Positions 1 to 5,429 of a DNA stretch of 5,720 bases are shown one piece after another. This DNA is from an uncultured Mycoplasmatota bacterium (lineage in GTDB: Bacteria > Bacillota_I > Bacilli_A > RF39 > UBA660): NCBI GenBank assembly GCA_900546715.1, contig UREA01000054.1, positions 1-5,720 of the forward strand, read 5' to 3'. How positions within the stretch are numbered: position 1 is the first letter of the stretch; the number at the start of each line of letters is the position of its first letter. The notes under the pieces were generated by a model. The model did no database searches. It was not told where the DNA came from and worked only from the letters and a program-made list of their open reading frames with translations. The position numbers and the translations under genes are program-made.

Positions 1-6
1 AAATTC

Positions 7-60
7 AACTGGAATTATGTGAATAACTAAATTCTGGTTGCATACATTAAAACTGGAATT
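7..60. repeat. Pair of 10-bp direct repeats AACTGGAATT
   Basis: AACTGGAATT occurs exactly at 7-16 and 51-60, 44 bp apart (about four helical turns). A looser inverted relative, AATTCTGGTT, lies between them at 30-39. The first copy also sits in a small palindrome, AATTC-5 nt-GAATT. The spacing and the position upstream of the promoter at 114 would suit a regulator binding site, but short AT-rich repeats also arise by chance. No ORF could be supported in bases 1-110. Confidence 0.3.
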
Positions 61-61
61 T

Positions 62-111
62 ACTTTTTCACTTCACACAAATTATAAAATTGCAAAAAAA
101 TAGTGAAAAGT
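62..111. repeat. Imperfect inverted repeat just upstream of the -35 box
   Basis: The left arm ACTTTTTCACT (62-72) is complementary to the right arm AGTGAAAAGT (102-111), with a one-base bulge in the T/A run and a loop of about 29 nt. The right arm ends two bases before the TTGACA at 114. It could be an operator or the remains of an upstream terminator. The long loop makes a stable hairpin unlikely. Confidence 0.25.
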
Positions 112-113
112 AG

Positions 114-143
114 TTGACAGATAGTAGCTATATATGATATATT
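114..143 (+). promoter_or_regulatory. Extended -10 promoter upstream of the leader and radical SAM gene
   Basis: A perfect -35 box TTGACA (114-119) is followed after 18 bp by TATATT (138-143). The dinucleotide TG sits one base upstream of the -10 (135-136), giving the extended -10 pattern TGATATATT. Transcription should start near 150. The first ORF downstream is the 15-codon leader at 161, and the first full gene is at 281, beyond two hairpins. This is the best promoter match in the window. Confidence 0.75.
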
Positions 144-160
144 ATATACGCAAGGAAAAA

Positions 161-208
161 ATGGTAATACATTTTTACGTGGGGGGCGTCTTAGTGAGGC
201 CGCCCTAA
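161..208 (+). CDS. Possible 15-aa leader peptide overlapping a terminator
   Basis: An ATG at 161 opens a 15-codon frame, MVIHFYVGGVLVRPP, ending in TAA at 206-208. AAGGA (152-156) lies four bases upstream as a possible ribosome binding site, and the promoter at 114-143 would place the RNA start near 150. The last eight codons coincide with the terminator hairpin at 184-205, and the stop codon directly abuts the 3' arm of the stem. A ribosome translating this frame would therefore melt or block the hairpin, as in attenuator leaders. I do not recognise the peptide and know no family for it. A frame of this size can arise by chance, so this call rests on the combination of promoter, ribosome binding site and overlap. 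Confidence 0.35.
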   Translation: MVIHFYVGGVLVRPP

Positions 209-220
209 TTTTTATTTTTT
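184..220 (+). terminator. Intrinsic terminator / attenuator in the leader
   Basis: GGGCG (184-188) pairs with CGCCC (201-205). After one T/C mismatch, three further pairs (C-G, U-G, U-A) close on the tetraloop AGTG. The T-rich tract TAATTTTTATTTTTT runs through 206-220. It would end a transcript of only about 70 nt started at the promoter near 114-143. It lies upstream of the radical SAM gene, so that gene would depend on read-through or anti-termination. Confidence 0.65.
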
Positions 221-223
221 AAT

Positions 224-256
224 ATAAAACCGATTCCATTTGAGAATCGGTTTTAT
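224..256. terminator. Perfect 13-bp hairpin, probably a bidirectional terminator
   Basis: ATAAAACCGATTC (224-236) is exactly complementary to GAATCGGTTTTAT (244-256), with the 7-nt loop CATTTGA. The GC-containing core, CCGATTC/GAATCGG, has A4 on its left and T4 on its right, which gives the usual low-GC terminator shape in both directions. The hairpin ends only 24 nt before the ATG of the radical SAM gene. Two hairpins in series between promoter and gene favour a regulatory leader, although the second could also insulate the gene from unrelated transcription. Confidence 0.6.
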
Positions 257-280
257 GCTTATAAAAGAGGATGTAAATAA

Positions 281-1051
281 ATGAAGTGTAGTGGAAGTAT
301 TAACAGAAAATCCTTATTATATAAAACTGGTGTAGAATATGGAGATTATACAGTAAATCATGTTCAAGGATGTTTTCATGTTTGTCTTTATCCGTGTTAT
401 GCTATGATGATGGCTAAAAGATTTGGTACTGTAAAAAACTATGATGAATGGATTAAACCTAAAATAGTTGATAATGCAATAGAATTATTGGAAAAAGAAT
501 TACCAAAATTAAAAAATAAAATCAAAAGTGTTCAATTATGTTTTACTACTGACCCATTTATGTATCAATATGAAGATATAAAAGAACTATCAATTAGTAT
601 TTTAAAATTAATTAATAGCTATAATATTCCTTGTACTGCTCTAACTAAAGGAGTGCTACCTAAGGAACTAGTTGATTTAAGTAAGAAAAATAGTTATGGT
701 ATTACTTTAATTTCTCTAAATGAATCATTTAGAGAAACTATGGAGCCGGGTTCAGCTCCATATAAAGAAAAAATTGCAAGTTTAAAATATCTTCATGATA
801 ATGGATGTAAAACTTGGGTTAGTATTGAACCTTATCCAACTCCAAATTCTATAGACCAAAATTTGGATGATATCTTAAATGCTGTAGCATTTACAGATAA
901 AATTATTTTTGGTAGATTACATTATAATAAAAAAGTATCAGAATATAAAGATTATAAGAAGTTTTATAATAATATGGCAAATAAAGTAATTGAATTTTGT
1001 AATAGAAATAATATAGAATATCATATTAAAAATAAAACAATAACACCATAA
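281..1051 (+). CDS. Radical SAM protein, spore-photoproduct-lyase-like (COG1533-type)
   Basis: A 256-aa cytosolic protein. The N-terminal motif GCFHVCLYPCYA (residues 30-41) supplies C31, C35 and C39, which would bind a 4Fe-4S cluster for reductive cleavage of S-adenosylmethionine. It resembles the GCxHxCxYCYA motif of SPL/photolyase-like radical SAM proteins (COG1533) but has an extra proline, giving CX3CX3C instead of CX3CX2C. Further family-like blocks are FTTDPF (about 88-93), ALTKG, and an EPGSAPYKEKI stretch followed by SIEPYPTP, all consistent with a partial TIM barrel. The start is supported by AGAGG at 266-270, ten bases upstream of the ATG. An upstream ATG at 271 is followed at once by TAA and touches the ribosome binding site, so it is not used. 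Substrate unknown: members of this family are not all DNA lyases. No promoter is evident between the hairpin at 224-256 and the gene. The 32-bp array begins 22 bp after its stop. Confidence 0.88.
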   Translation: MKCSGSINRKSLLYKTGVEYGDYTVNHVQGCFHVCLYPCYAMMMAKRFGTVKNYDEWIKPKIVDNAIELLEKELPKLKNKIKSVQLCFTTDPFMYQYEDIKELSISILKLINSYNIPCTALTKGVLPKELVDLSKKNSYGITLISLNESFRETMEPGSAPYKEKIASLKYLHDNGCKTWVSIEPYPTPNSIDQNLDDILNAVAFTDKIIFGRLHYNKKVSEYKDYKKFYNNMANKVIEFCNRNNIEYHIKNKTITP

Positions 1052-1073
1052 ATATATGTTTTTACACTTAGTT

Positions 1074-1258
1074 GAAAAAGTCCCTCGAATTTCGACCAAA
1101 ATAGCAAAAAAGTGGGTCGAATTTCGACCAAAATGGCAAAAAAGTGGGTCGAATTTCGACCAAAATAACAAAAAAGTCCCTCGAATTTCGACCAAAATAG
1201 CAAAAAAGTGGGTCGAATTTCGACCAAAATGACAAAAAAGTCCCTCGAATTTCGACCA
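1074..1258. repeat. Six-unit 32-bp tandem array with a CCC/GGG-switching triplet
   Basis: Six units repeat with an exact 32-bp period; the core TCGAATTTCGA starts at 1085, 1117, 1149, 1181, 1213 and 1245. Each unit reads: a run of five or six A, GT, a triplet, the core, CCAAAAT, two purines, C. The triplet is CCC, GGG, GGG, CCC, GGG, CCC in units 1-6. The purine pair is AG, GG, AA, AG, GA in units 1-5; unit 6 diverges after CCA. The core is a near-palindrome (TCGAA-T-TTCGA) that GGG units extend to GGTCGAATTTCGACC. On the minus strand GGG units resemble hairpins followed by CAC and T6. The period is close to three helical turns, so core and A-tract are in phase. The array fills the gap between the radical SAM gene and the ATPase promoter. 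Function unknown. Confidence 0.95.
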
Positions 1259-1263
1259 GAGTA

Positions 1264-1292
1264 TTGATTTTTTTGCGTATTTATGCTATTTT
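1264..1292 (+). promoter_or_regulatory. Promoter of the ATPase operon
   Basis: TTGATT (1264-1269) and TATTTT (1287-1292) are separated by 17 bp, with TG at 1284-1285 giving an extended -10. The start would be near 1299, very close to the GGAGG ribosome binding site at 1299-1303, so the true start may be a few bases earlier or another box may be used. The last repeat unit ends directly upstream of the -35, so anything bound to the array would sit against RNA polymerase. Confidence 0.5.
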
Positions 1293-1313
1293 TTATATGG
1301 AGGTAAAAATCAT

Positions 1314-2642
1314 ATGGAAAGATTGTTTTATAAAGAGTTAGAAGAATGGAGTAAAAATTCAATAGAATATCCCCTTTTAGTAGTTGGAGCAAGACAAGTT
1401 GGTAAATCTTATATTATTAACAAATTTTGTAAAGAACATTTTAAAAATGCTATAACAATAGATCTTATGAAAGATACAGAGTTAATAACGATTTTTAAAG
1501 AAGACTATTCATTTGAAAATAAAGTATCTGTTTTAGAAACAGTATTAGGTCAAAAAATAGATGGAGAAGATACCATTTTGTTTGTGGATGAAGTTCAGGA
1601 ATCAGAAGAATTTATTGAAGCTTTAAAGTATTTTAATGAAAGTGATAAAACCTATAATATTATTTGTGCTGGGTCTTTACTTGGAGTTGCACTAAATAAA
1701 TACAAGAAATCTTTTCCGGTTGGTAAAGTAATTAAAAAATATATGTATCCATTAAATTTTGAAGAGTTTTTAATGGTAACGAATAATGCTCAATATATAC
1801 CATTAATAAAAAAAGCCTATAAAACAAATGAAAAATTATCTTATGTTATTCACAAAACTCTTTTAGGATTATTTAACAAATACCTTTTTCTTGGTGGCAT
1901 GCCAGAAGTCATTCAAAATTTTATAGATAATGATTGCGATTTAATTAAAGTTAATAAAGAAATAATAAAAAAGATAGTAGATGCTTACATTGAAGATATG
2001 GGAAAACATGTAAGTTCTCCAAAAGAAACATTAAGAATTAGAACAATATATAAAGATATACCTGGTCAATTAGCAAAAGAAAATCAAAAATTTACTTTTG
2101 CTAATTTAGAGGGTGATAAAAATTCTAAAAAAAGAGATTATGTAACTGCAATGGATTGGTTAGTCAATAGTAATTTAGTATTAAAATGTAAATCATTAAC
2201 AACTCCATTATTTCCAATCGCAGGTTATGAAGATAAAGAAACATTTAAACTATATTTAAATGACTCAGGTATAATGAATTACAGGTTAAATATTCCAGCT
2301 TCAGCTTTAGTTCAAGATATAGATTTTCCATATAAAGGTGTAATAATTGAAAATTATGTTGCAGCTGAATTAAACAAAAGTAGTATTGATTTGTTTTATT
2401 GGTCAAGAAAAGGTAAAAACAAAGGAAATGCAGAAATTGATTTTATAATACAAGATGATATTTATATTATCCCAATAGAAGTAAAATCAAGTAATAATGT
2501 TCAATCAAAAAGTTTAAAAGTGTATGATGAAACATTTAATCCTAAATATTCTATTAGAATATCTTCTAAAAATTTTGGATTTGAAAATAATATAAAATCA
2601 GTTCCATTATATGCCGTATTTTGTATAAATCAAGAAATTTAG
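1314..2642 (+). CDS. AAA-family ATPase with DUF4143-type region and PD-(D/E)XK-like C-terminus
   Basis: A 442-aa cytosolic protein, about the usual length for DUF4143-type ATPases. The N-terminal AAA domain shows Walker A GARQVGKS (25-32), Walker B ILFVDEVQE (88-96, with D92 and E93) and the sensor-like AGSLLG (119-124). LGGMPEVI (193-200) marks the family linker, followed by the DUF4143-type region. The C-terminus has a PD-(D/E)XK-like pattern: E352 in ENYVAAEL, D376 in EIDFII, and E389/K391 in IEVKSS. The acidic and lysine residues appear intact, so nuclease activity is possible but inferred. The start is supported by GGAGG at 1299-1303, ten bases upstream. The gene follows the 32-bp array and its own promoter, and is followed after 28 bp by the zinc-ribbon gene, probably in the same operon. 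The biological role of DUF4143 ATPases is not well defined; defence, mobile-element or toxin-like roles are all speculation here. Confidence 0.9.
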   Translation: MERLFYKELEEWSKNSIEYPLLVVGARQVGKSYIINKFCKEHFKNAITIDLMKDTELITIFKEDYSFENKVSVLETVLGQKIDGEDTILFVDEVQESEEFIEALKYFNESDKTYNIICAGSLLGVALNKYKKSFPVGKVIKKYMYPLNFEEFLMVTNNAQYIPLIKKAYKTNEKLSYVIHKTLLGLFNKYLFLGGMPEVIQNFIDNDCDLIKVNKEIIKKIVDAYIEDMGKHVSSPKETLRIRTIYKDIPGQLAKENQKFTFANLEGDKNSKKRDYVTAMDWLVNSNLVLKCKSLTTPLFPIAGYEDKETFKLYLNDSGIMNYRLNIPASALVQDIDFPYKGVIIENYVAAELNKSSIDLFYWSRKGKNKGNAEIDFIIQDDIYIIPIEVKSSNNVQSKSLKVYDETFNPKYSIRISSKNFGFENNIKSVPLYAVFCINQEI

Positions 2643-2661
2643 TCCATATTATATATGGAGG
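2643..2661 (+). promoter_or_regulatory. Hairpin masking part of the zinc-ribbon ribosome binding site
   Basis: TCCATAT (2643-2649) directly follows the ATPase stop codon and is complementary to ATATGGA (2653-2659), with a 3-nt loop. The right arm includes the first three bases of the Shine-Dalgarno GGAGG (2657-2661), nine bases before the ATG at 2671. A ribosome terminating on the ATPase would open this stem, so the arrangement suggests translational coupling. The stem is short and AT-rich, so the effect may be small. Confidence 0.4.
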
Positions 2662-2670
2662 AAAACATTT

Positions 2671-2856
2671 ATGAAAAATGCACAATGTGATAGTTGTAAG
2701 GATGCCTTATTTGGAGTAGCTTATATTGATCCAGATAGTGGCATATTATGTAGTAAAATTGATACAGATATGGAACTTCCTAAGGGTAAGAAAATTCTTG
2801 CTCCAAAAATATGTACTAAATGTGGAACAACAGAATGGAAGACAATTGATAATTAA
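2671..2856 (+). CDS. Small zinc-ribbon protein of unknown function
   Basis: A 61-aa protein with paired cysteine knuckles CDSC (C6, C9) and CTKC (C48, C51), plus a fifth cysteine at C27. The two CX2C pairs, 39 residues apart, are typical of a single zinc ribbon; the 36 residues between C9 and the IC that precedes C48 would form the loop and strands. No membrane segment or signal peptide is seen. GGAGG at 2657-2661 supports the start. The gene lies 28 bp after the ATPase stop, on the same strand and before a strong terminator, so it is probably the second gene of that operon. Zinc ribbons of this size can bind nucleic acid or proteins, so it could be an ATPase partner or regulator, but nothing in the sequence proves this. 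I do not recognise a named family. Confidence 0.75.
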   Translation: MKNAQCDSCKDALFGVAYIDPDSGILCSKIDTDMELPKGKKILAPKICTKCGTTEWKTIDN

Positions 2857-2889
2857 AATAACTAGAAACACTTGTTTCTAGTTATTTTT
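2855..2889 (+). terminator. Terminator of the ATPase/zinc-ribbon operon
   Basis: AAAATAACTAGAAAC (2855-2869) is exactly complementary to GTTTCTAGTTATTTT (2874-2888), a 15-bp stem with the tetraloop ACTT and a T5 end. The left arm starts inside the zinc-ribbon stop codon. The flanking A and T runs make it usable from both strands, so it could also stop transcription coming from the XRE gene on the minus strand. Confidence 0.85.
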
Positions 2890-2946
2890 AAATGAAAAAT
2901 TATAATAATGCAATTTATGCCTTAAAATCAAGGCCTAAACATCTTC

Positions 2947-2993
2947 TTTTCACATTTTCCGGACAATTATGATACAATTTTTCACATTTTTCC
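2947..2993. repeat. Direct repeat pair TTTTCACATTTT(T)CC, 32 bp apart
   Basis: TTTTCACATTTTCC (2947-2960) recurs as TTTTCACATTTTTCC (2979-2993), with starts 32 bp apart. Looser similarity continues beyond each copy: ACAATTATGAT after the first, AAAATTAATAAT after the second. This may be a two-unit degenerate repeat. It lies between the operon terminator and the 3' end of the XRE gene. The period matches that of the 1074-1258 array, but the sequence is different. Multiple subterminal repeats occur at the ends of some transposons (for example the IS21 family), so a relic end is possible but not shown. Confidence 0.45.
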
Positions 2994-3025
2994 TAAAATT
3001 AATAATAAAAATTATATAATTTTAG

Positions 3026-3271
3026 TTATTTTTTCTTAAAGAAATATTCTATATCAATATCTAAAGAATCTGCTATTCTGCCTAATACAGCAATTGTAAT
3101 ATGTTTGTTTCTATTCTTATTTTCAATATCACATATATATTGACGAGATACACCTGAAAGGTCAGCTAAATCTTGTTGCGTTAAATTCTTTGCTATACGA
3201 TATTTCTTTATATTAGCCCGTACTATTTCATAATAATATTCATCATCATGTATATATAGTTCAGCCCTCAT
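3026..3271 (-). CDS. XRE/Cro-type helix-turn-helix regulator
   Basis: An 81-aa DNA-binding protein consisting essentially of one HTH_3 domain. Helix 2 covers about residues 31-39 (TQQDLADLS) and recognition helix 3 about 42-50 (SRQYICDIE), with the usual ENK turn after it, then a fourth helix (ITIAVLGRIADSL) and a lysine-rich end. The N-terminal 20 residues are acidic and tyrosine-rich (DDEYYYE). I prefer the ATG at 3271 because GGTGG (3281-3277 on this strand) lies five bases upstream. A GTG at 3280 would add three residues but has its AGG only about three bases away. The gene is divergent from the surface-protein gene and shares an intergenic inverted repeat with it, so self-regulation and control of the surface protein are likely inferences. 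The target site is not proven. Confidence 0.85.
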   Translation of the reverse strand: MRAELYIHDDEYYYEIVRANIKKYRIAKNLTQQDLADLSGVSRQYICDIENKNRNKHITIAVLGRIADSLDIDIEYFFKKK

Positions 3272-3281
3272 GTGTACCACC

Positions 3282-3327
3282 AGCCTATATATATTTTTCT
3301 TGTTTTTTGTTATTTTTTATATAGGCT
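3282..3327. promoter_or_regulatory. Divergent promoter region with perfect 10-bp inverted repeat
   Basis: AGCCTATATA (3282-3291) and TATATAGGCT (3318-3327) are exact inverted copies separated by 26 bp. Each arm read outward gives TATATAGGCT, so each carries a -10-like TATATA facing its own gene: plus-strand surface protein from 3349, minus-strand XRE gene from 3271. Recognisable -35 boxes are lacking on both sides; the spacer is nearly all A/T. The symmetric GGCT flanks would be suitable half-sites for the XRE protein. A start near 3279 on the minus strand would leave a very short leader. Confidence 0.55.
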
Positions 3328-3348
3328 CGTAGCGGCTAGGAGGACAGT

Positions 3349-4734
3349 ATGACTAACAAGAAAAAATATATATTATTTGGAGTAATAACAGTAATACTAG
3401 TAGTAGCATCCAATGTTACCTTATCGCTTACTTTATTTAAAAATAATGATAATGAAGTATATAAAAGTAAAGATATACAAAAAAGACCTGTTAATAATGG
3501 ATTCTTAACATTAATGATTGAAACAGGAGCTAATACTGGAAAGTATCAAGAATCAACAAGTGGTAATTGGCCAGGAGATGACTATGAATTTAATTCAGAA
3601 CTAAGCGCTTGTGAAAGAGGAGGAGAATTATTATGGGATAATGAGTTAAATATTGTAAAATTAATAACCGATTCTTCTGATAAATGCTATGTTTATTTCG
3701 ATAAGAAGCCTATAACATTAGCGTCCGTTTGTACTAACGGAGAAATTTTAAGTGATTGTTTAATAAAATATTATAATGAAGCAGGGGATATGAATGATGG
3801 TTTATATTATCATGATGCAGATTTGGAAAATGGTGCTGCAGATAACAGTTATAGATATACTGGAGCTAATCCCAATAATTATGTTTGTTTTGGAGAAGAT
3901 TGTAATAATACAGAAAATTTATATCGTATTATAGGTTTATTTAATAGTAATGAAAATTATCAAGCCAAATTGATAAAATATGATTATACTACAAATCTAC
4001 AAACAGGAACCGATGGTGCGTATGTTAATAATTATACTAGTGGAAATTGGGAAACAAATTATTATAAAGGTACCCTGTCATCAGATGAAACTCTAGTTTA
4101 TAACTGGAATGTAAGTGGCAATCAAAATACATGGAGTATTTCCAATTTGAATAGCACTAATTTAAATGATAATTTTTTAAATAGTTTAGAATACAAGTTC
4201 AAAAATATGATAGTAAATAGTGTATGGTATGTAAATGGATTTAATAGTAATAAGGCAACAGCTAAAACTTGGTATTACGCAGAAAGTACAGGTGCAATTT
4301 ATAATGCCAAAATAGGACTAATGTATGTATCAGACTATGGATTTGCAGCTAGTCCTGATTATTGGAGTATAAACATTGATCAATATAATAATTCAACAAT
4401 CATTACTAATAATTGGATGCATATGGGGTTATATGAATGGACTCTATCTAGAGATTCCAGCACATCTAATAATGTTTTTAATTTAAATGTAAATGGCACT
4501 ATAGATAGTGTTACAATTGGTACCTATGTAGGAGCCCTTAGACCAACTTTTTATTTAAATTCTGAGGTTTTGTATGTGGGCGGTGATGGTTCGAAAGAAA
4601 ATCCTATAAAGTTAGATTATGAACCATCTACATCTACCTTAGTAGATTATATTTTGAATCAATATACAGAAGATGGAATAAATGGACTTTATTATCATGA
4701 TGAACAAGGAAATTATACAAATTCAAATTTATAA
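3349..4734 (+). CDS. TM-anchored modular extracellular protein, truncated by an in-frame stop
   Basis: The readable part is 461 aa. A lysine-rich start (NKKK) and one hydrophobic helix (about 7-30) indicate a signal anchor with the rest outside the cell; there is no sortase motif. Residues 50-118 form a stalk-like domain with C88 and C113, a possible disulfide. Module 1 (about 137-422) runs through GLYYHD, DNSYRY, NNYVCFG, NLYRIIGLF, a WY block (293-309), KIGLMYVSDYGFA, GLYEWTLSRD and RPTFYLNSE, ending in a G/D-rich ENPIKL. Residues 431-461 begin a second module with GLYYHD, and the TAA at 4732-4734 interrupts it exactly where module 1 has ENGAADNSYRY. The same frame continues past the stop as AGDNSYRYAG, so a sense codon such as GAA or CAA probably mutated to TAA. 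AGGAGG at 3338-3343 supports the start. The EWT...RP.F...NP pattern resembles DUF6273-like or formylglycine-enzyme/C-lectin-like modules; this is recall, not a search. An anchored one-module product could still be made. Confidence 0.8.
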   Translation: MTNKKKYILFGVITVILVVASNVTLSLTLFKNNDNEVYKSKDIQKRPVNNGFLTLMIETGANTGKYQESTSGNWPGDDYEFNSELSACERGGELLWDNELNIVKLITDSSDKCYVYFDKKPITLASVCTNGEILSDCLIKYYNEAGDMNDGLYYHDADLENGAADNSYRYTGANPNNYVCFGEDCNNTENLYRIIGLFNSNENYQAKLIKYDYTTNLQTGTDGAYVNNYTSGNWETNYYKGTLSSDETLVYNWNVSGNQNTWSISNLNSTNLNDNFLNSLEYKFKNMIVNSVWYVNGFNSNKATAKTWYYAESTGAIYNAKIGLMYVSDYGFAASPDYWSINIDQYNNSTIITNNWMHMGLYEWTLSRDSSTSNNVFNLNVNGTIDSVTIGTYVGALRPTFYLNSEVLYVGGDGSKENPIKLDYEPSTSTLVDYILNQYTEDGINGLYYHDEQGNYTNSNL

Positions 4735-5429
4735 GCAGGAGATAATTCATATAGATATGCCGGAGCACAACCAAACAACTATGTATGTTTTGGCTCAGAT
4801 GCAACAACATGTCCCAGTGACAACTTATATCGAATTATAGGGTTATTTGATGAAGACTCAGACGGAATATATCAAGTAAAATTAATAAAATCAACATATG
4901 CATCTAGTGACTTATTGGGAACAAATGGAGATTATAATTCTAATAATAGATATCACTATAATGAATTATACAAAGATAGTTCTGGTGGCGATTGGGGAAA
5001 AAGTGCATTAAATACTGTAAATTTAAATACAAATTTTTATAATAGTTTTGATAAAAAATATCAGGACAAAATTTATGAAAACACATGGTATATTGGAGGA
5101 TTTGGAGCAACTTATGAATTGGCTTAATGTATACTAATGAATATGGATACGCTTCACTTCCTGAAGCTTGGTCTACTTATTTATGGGATTATGATGAAAC
5201 AAACTTAAATAACAATTGGATATATTCTGGAATTTTTGAATGGACAATGTCAAATATAAATTCTGGTTATCCGGGTCAAGGTAATATGATTAATGATTCT
5301 GGAAATGTTTCTGCTTCTGTAGCAACCAATATATGGGAATATGTAAGGCCTGTATTTTACCTTGCCGCCGATGTAGAATATTTTAGTGGATCTGGCACTC
5401 AATCGAATCCTTACAGGATTGTAGTTTAA
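4735..5429 (+). pseudogene. Broken second module of the surface protein
   Basis: Downstream of the TAA, the same frame continues as module 2: DNSYRYAG, NNYVCFGSD, DNLYRIIGLF, VKLIKS, and ENTWYIGGFG up to 5103. It then meets TAA at 5125-5127. In the frame shifted by two bases the module resumes at 5118 as IGLMYTNEYGYA, matching KIGLMYVSDYGFA of module 1, and runs on through GIFEWTMS and VRPVFYLAADVEY to NPYRIVV and TAA at 5427-5429. Module 1 has 23 residues (69 nt) between the GF and IGL landmarks, but only 14 nt (5104-5117) remain here, so about 55 nt appear lost, which causes the frameshift. TTG at 4915 and ATG at 5127 open shorter frames but lack convincing ribosome binding sites. The piece is best read as the rest of the gene beginning at 3349. 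Confidence 0.85.

Noticed and set aside
1074..1258. CRISPR array
   Set aside because: Units are contiguous with a fixed 32-bp period, and only five positions vary between full units. There are no unique spacers and no cas genes in the window.
1074..1313. Iteron-type replication origin
   Set aside because: Tandem phased repeats next to A-rich DNA invite this reading, but there is no replication initiator gene, no DnaA-box cluster was noticed, and the adjacent gene is a DUF4143-type ATPase.
938..1392. Two long minus-strand frames (85 and 123 aa) over the repeat array
   Set aside because: They are translations of the 32-bp repeat in different frames, kept open by its composition. They overlap the ends of two solid plus-strand genes and have repetitive low-complexity sequence, so they are not genes.
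2919..2934. Small hairpin GCCTT-AAAATC-AAGGC as terminator of the XRE gene
   Set aside because: The stem is only five pairs, and no T run follows on either strand. The stronger hairpin at 2855-2889 would serve in that direction.
3282..3327. Invertible (phase-variable) promoter segment
   Set aside because: The inverted repeats enclose only 26 bp, far shorter than known invertase substrates, and no recombinase gene is nearby. The symmetry fits a shared operator better.
4915..5127. Independent 70-aa gene with a TTG start
   Set aside because: It is the same frame as the upstream surface protein after its nonsense codon, and homology to module 1 extends well upstream of the TTG. No suitable ribosome binding site was seen.
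5127..5429. Independent 100-aa gene starting at ATG 5127
   Set aside because: Homology to module 1 begins upstream of the ATG at 5118 (IGL before MY), and the start codon overlaps a stop created by the frameshift. It is the rear half of broken module 2.
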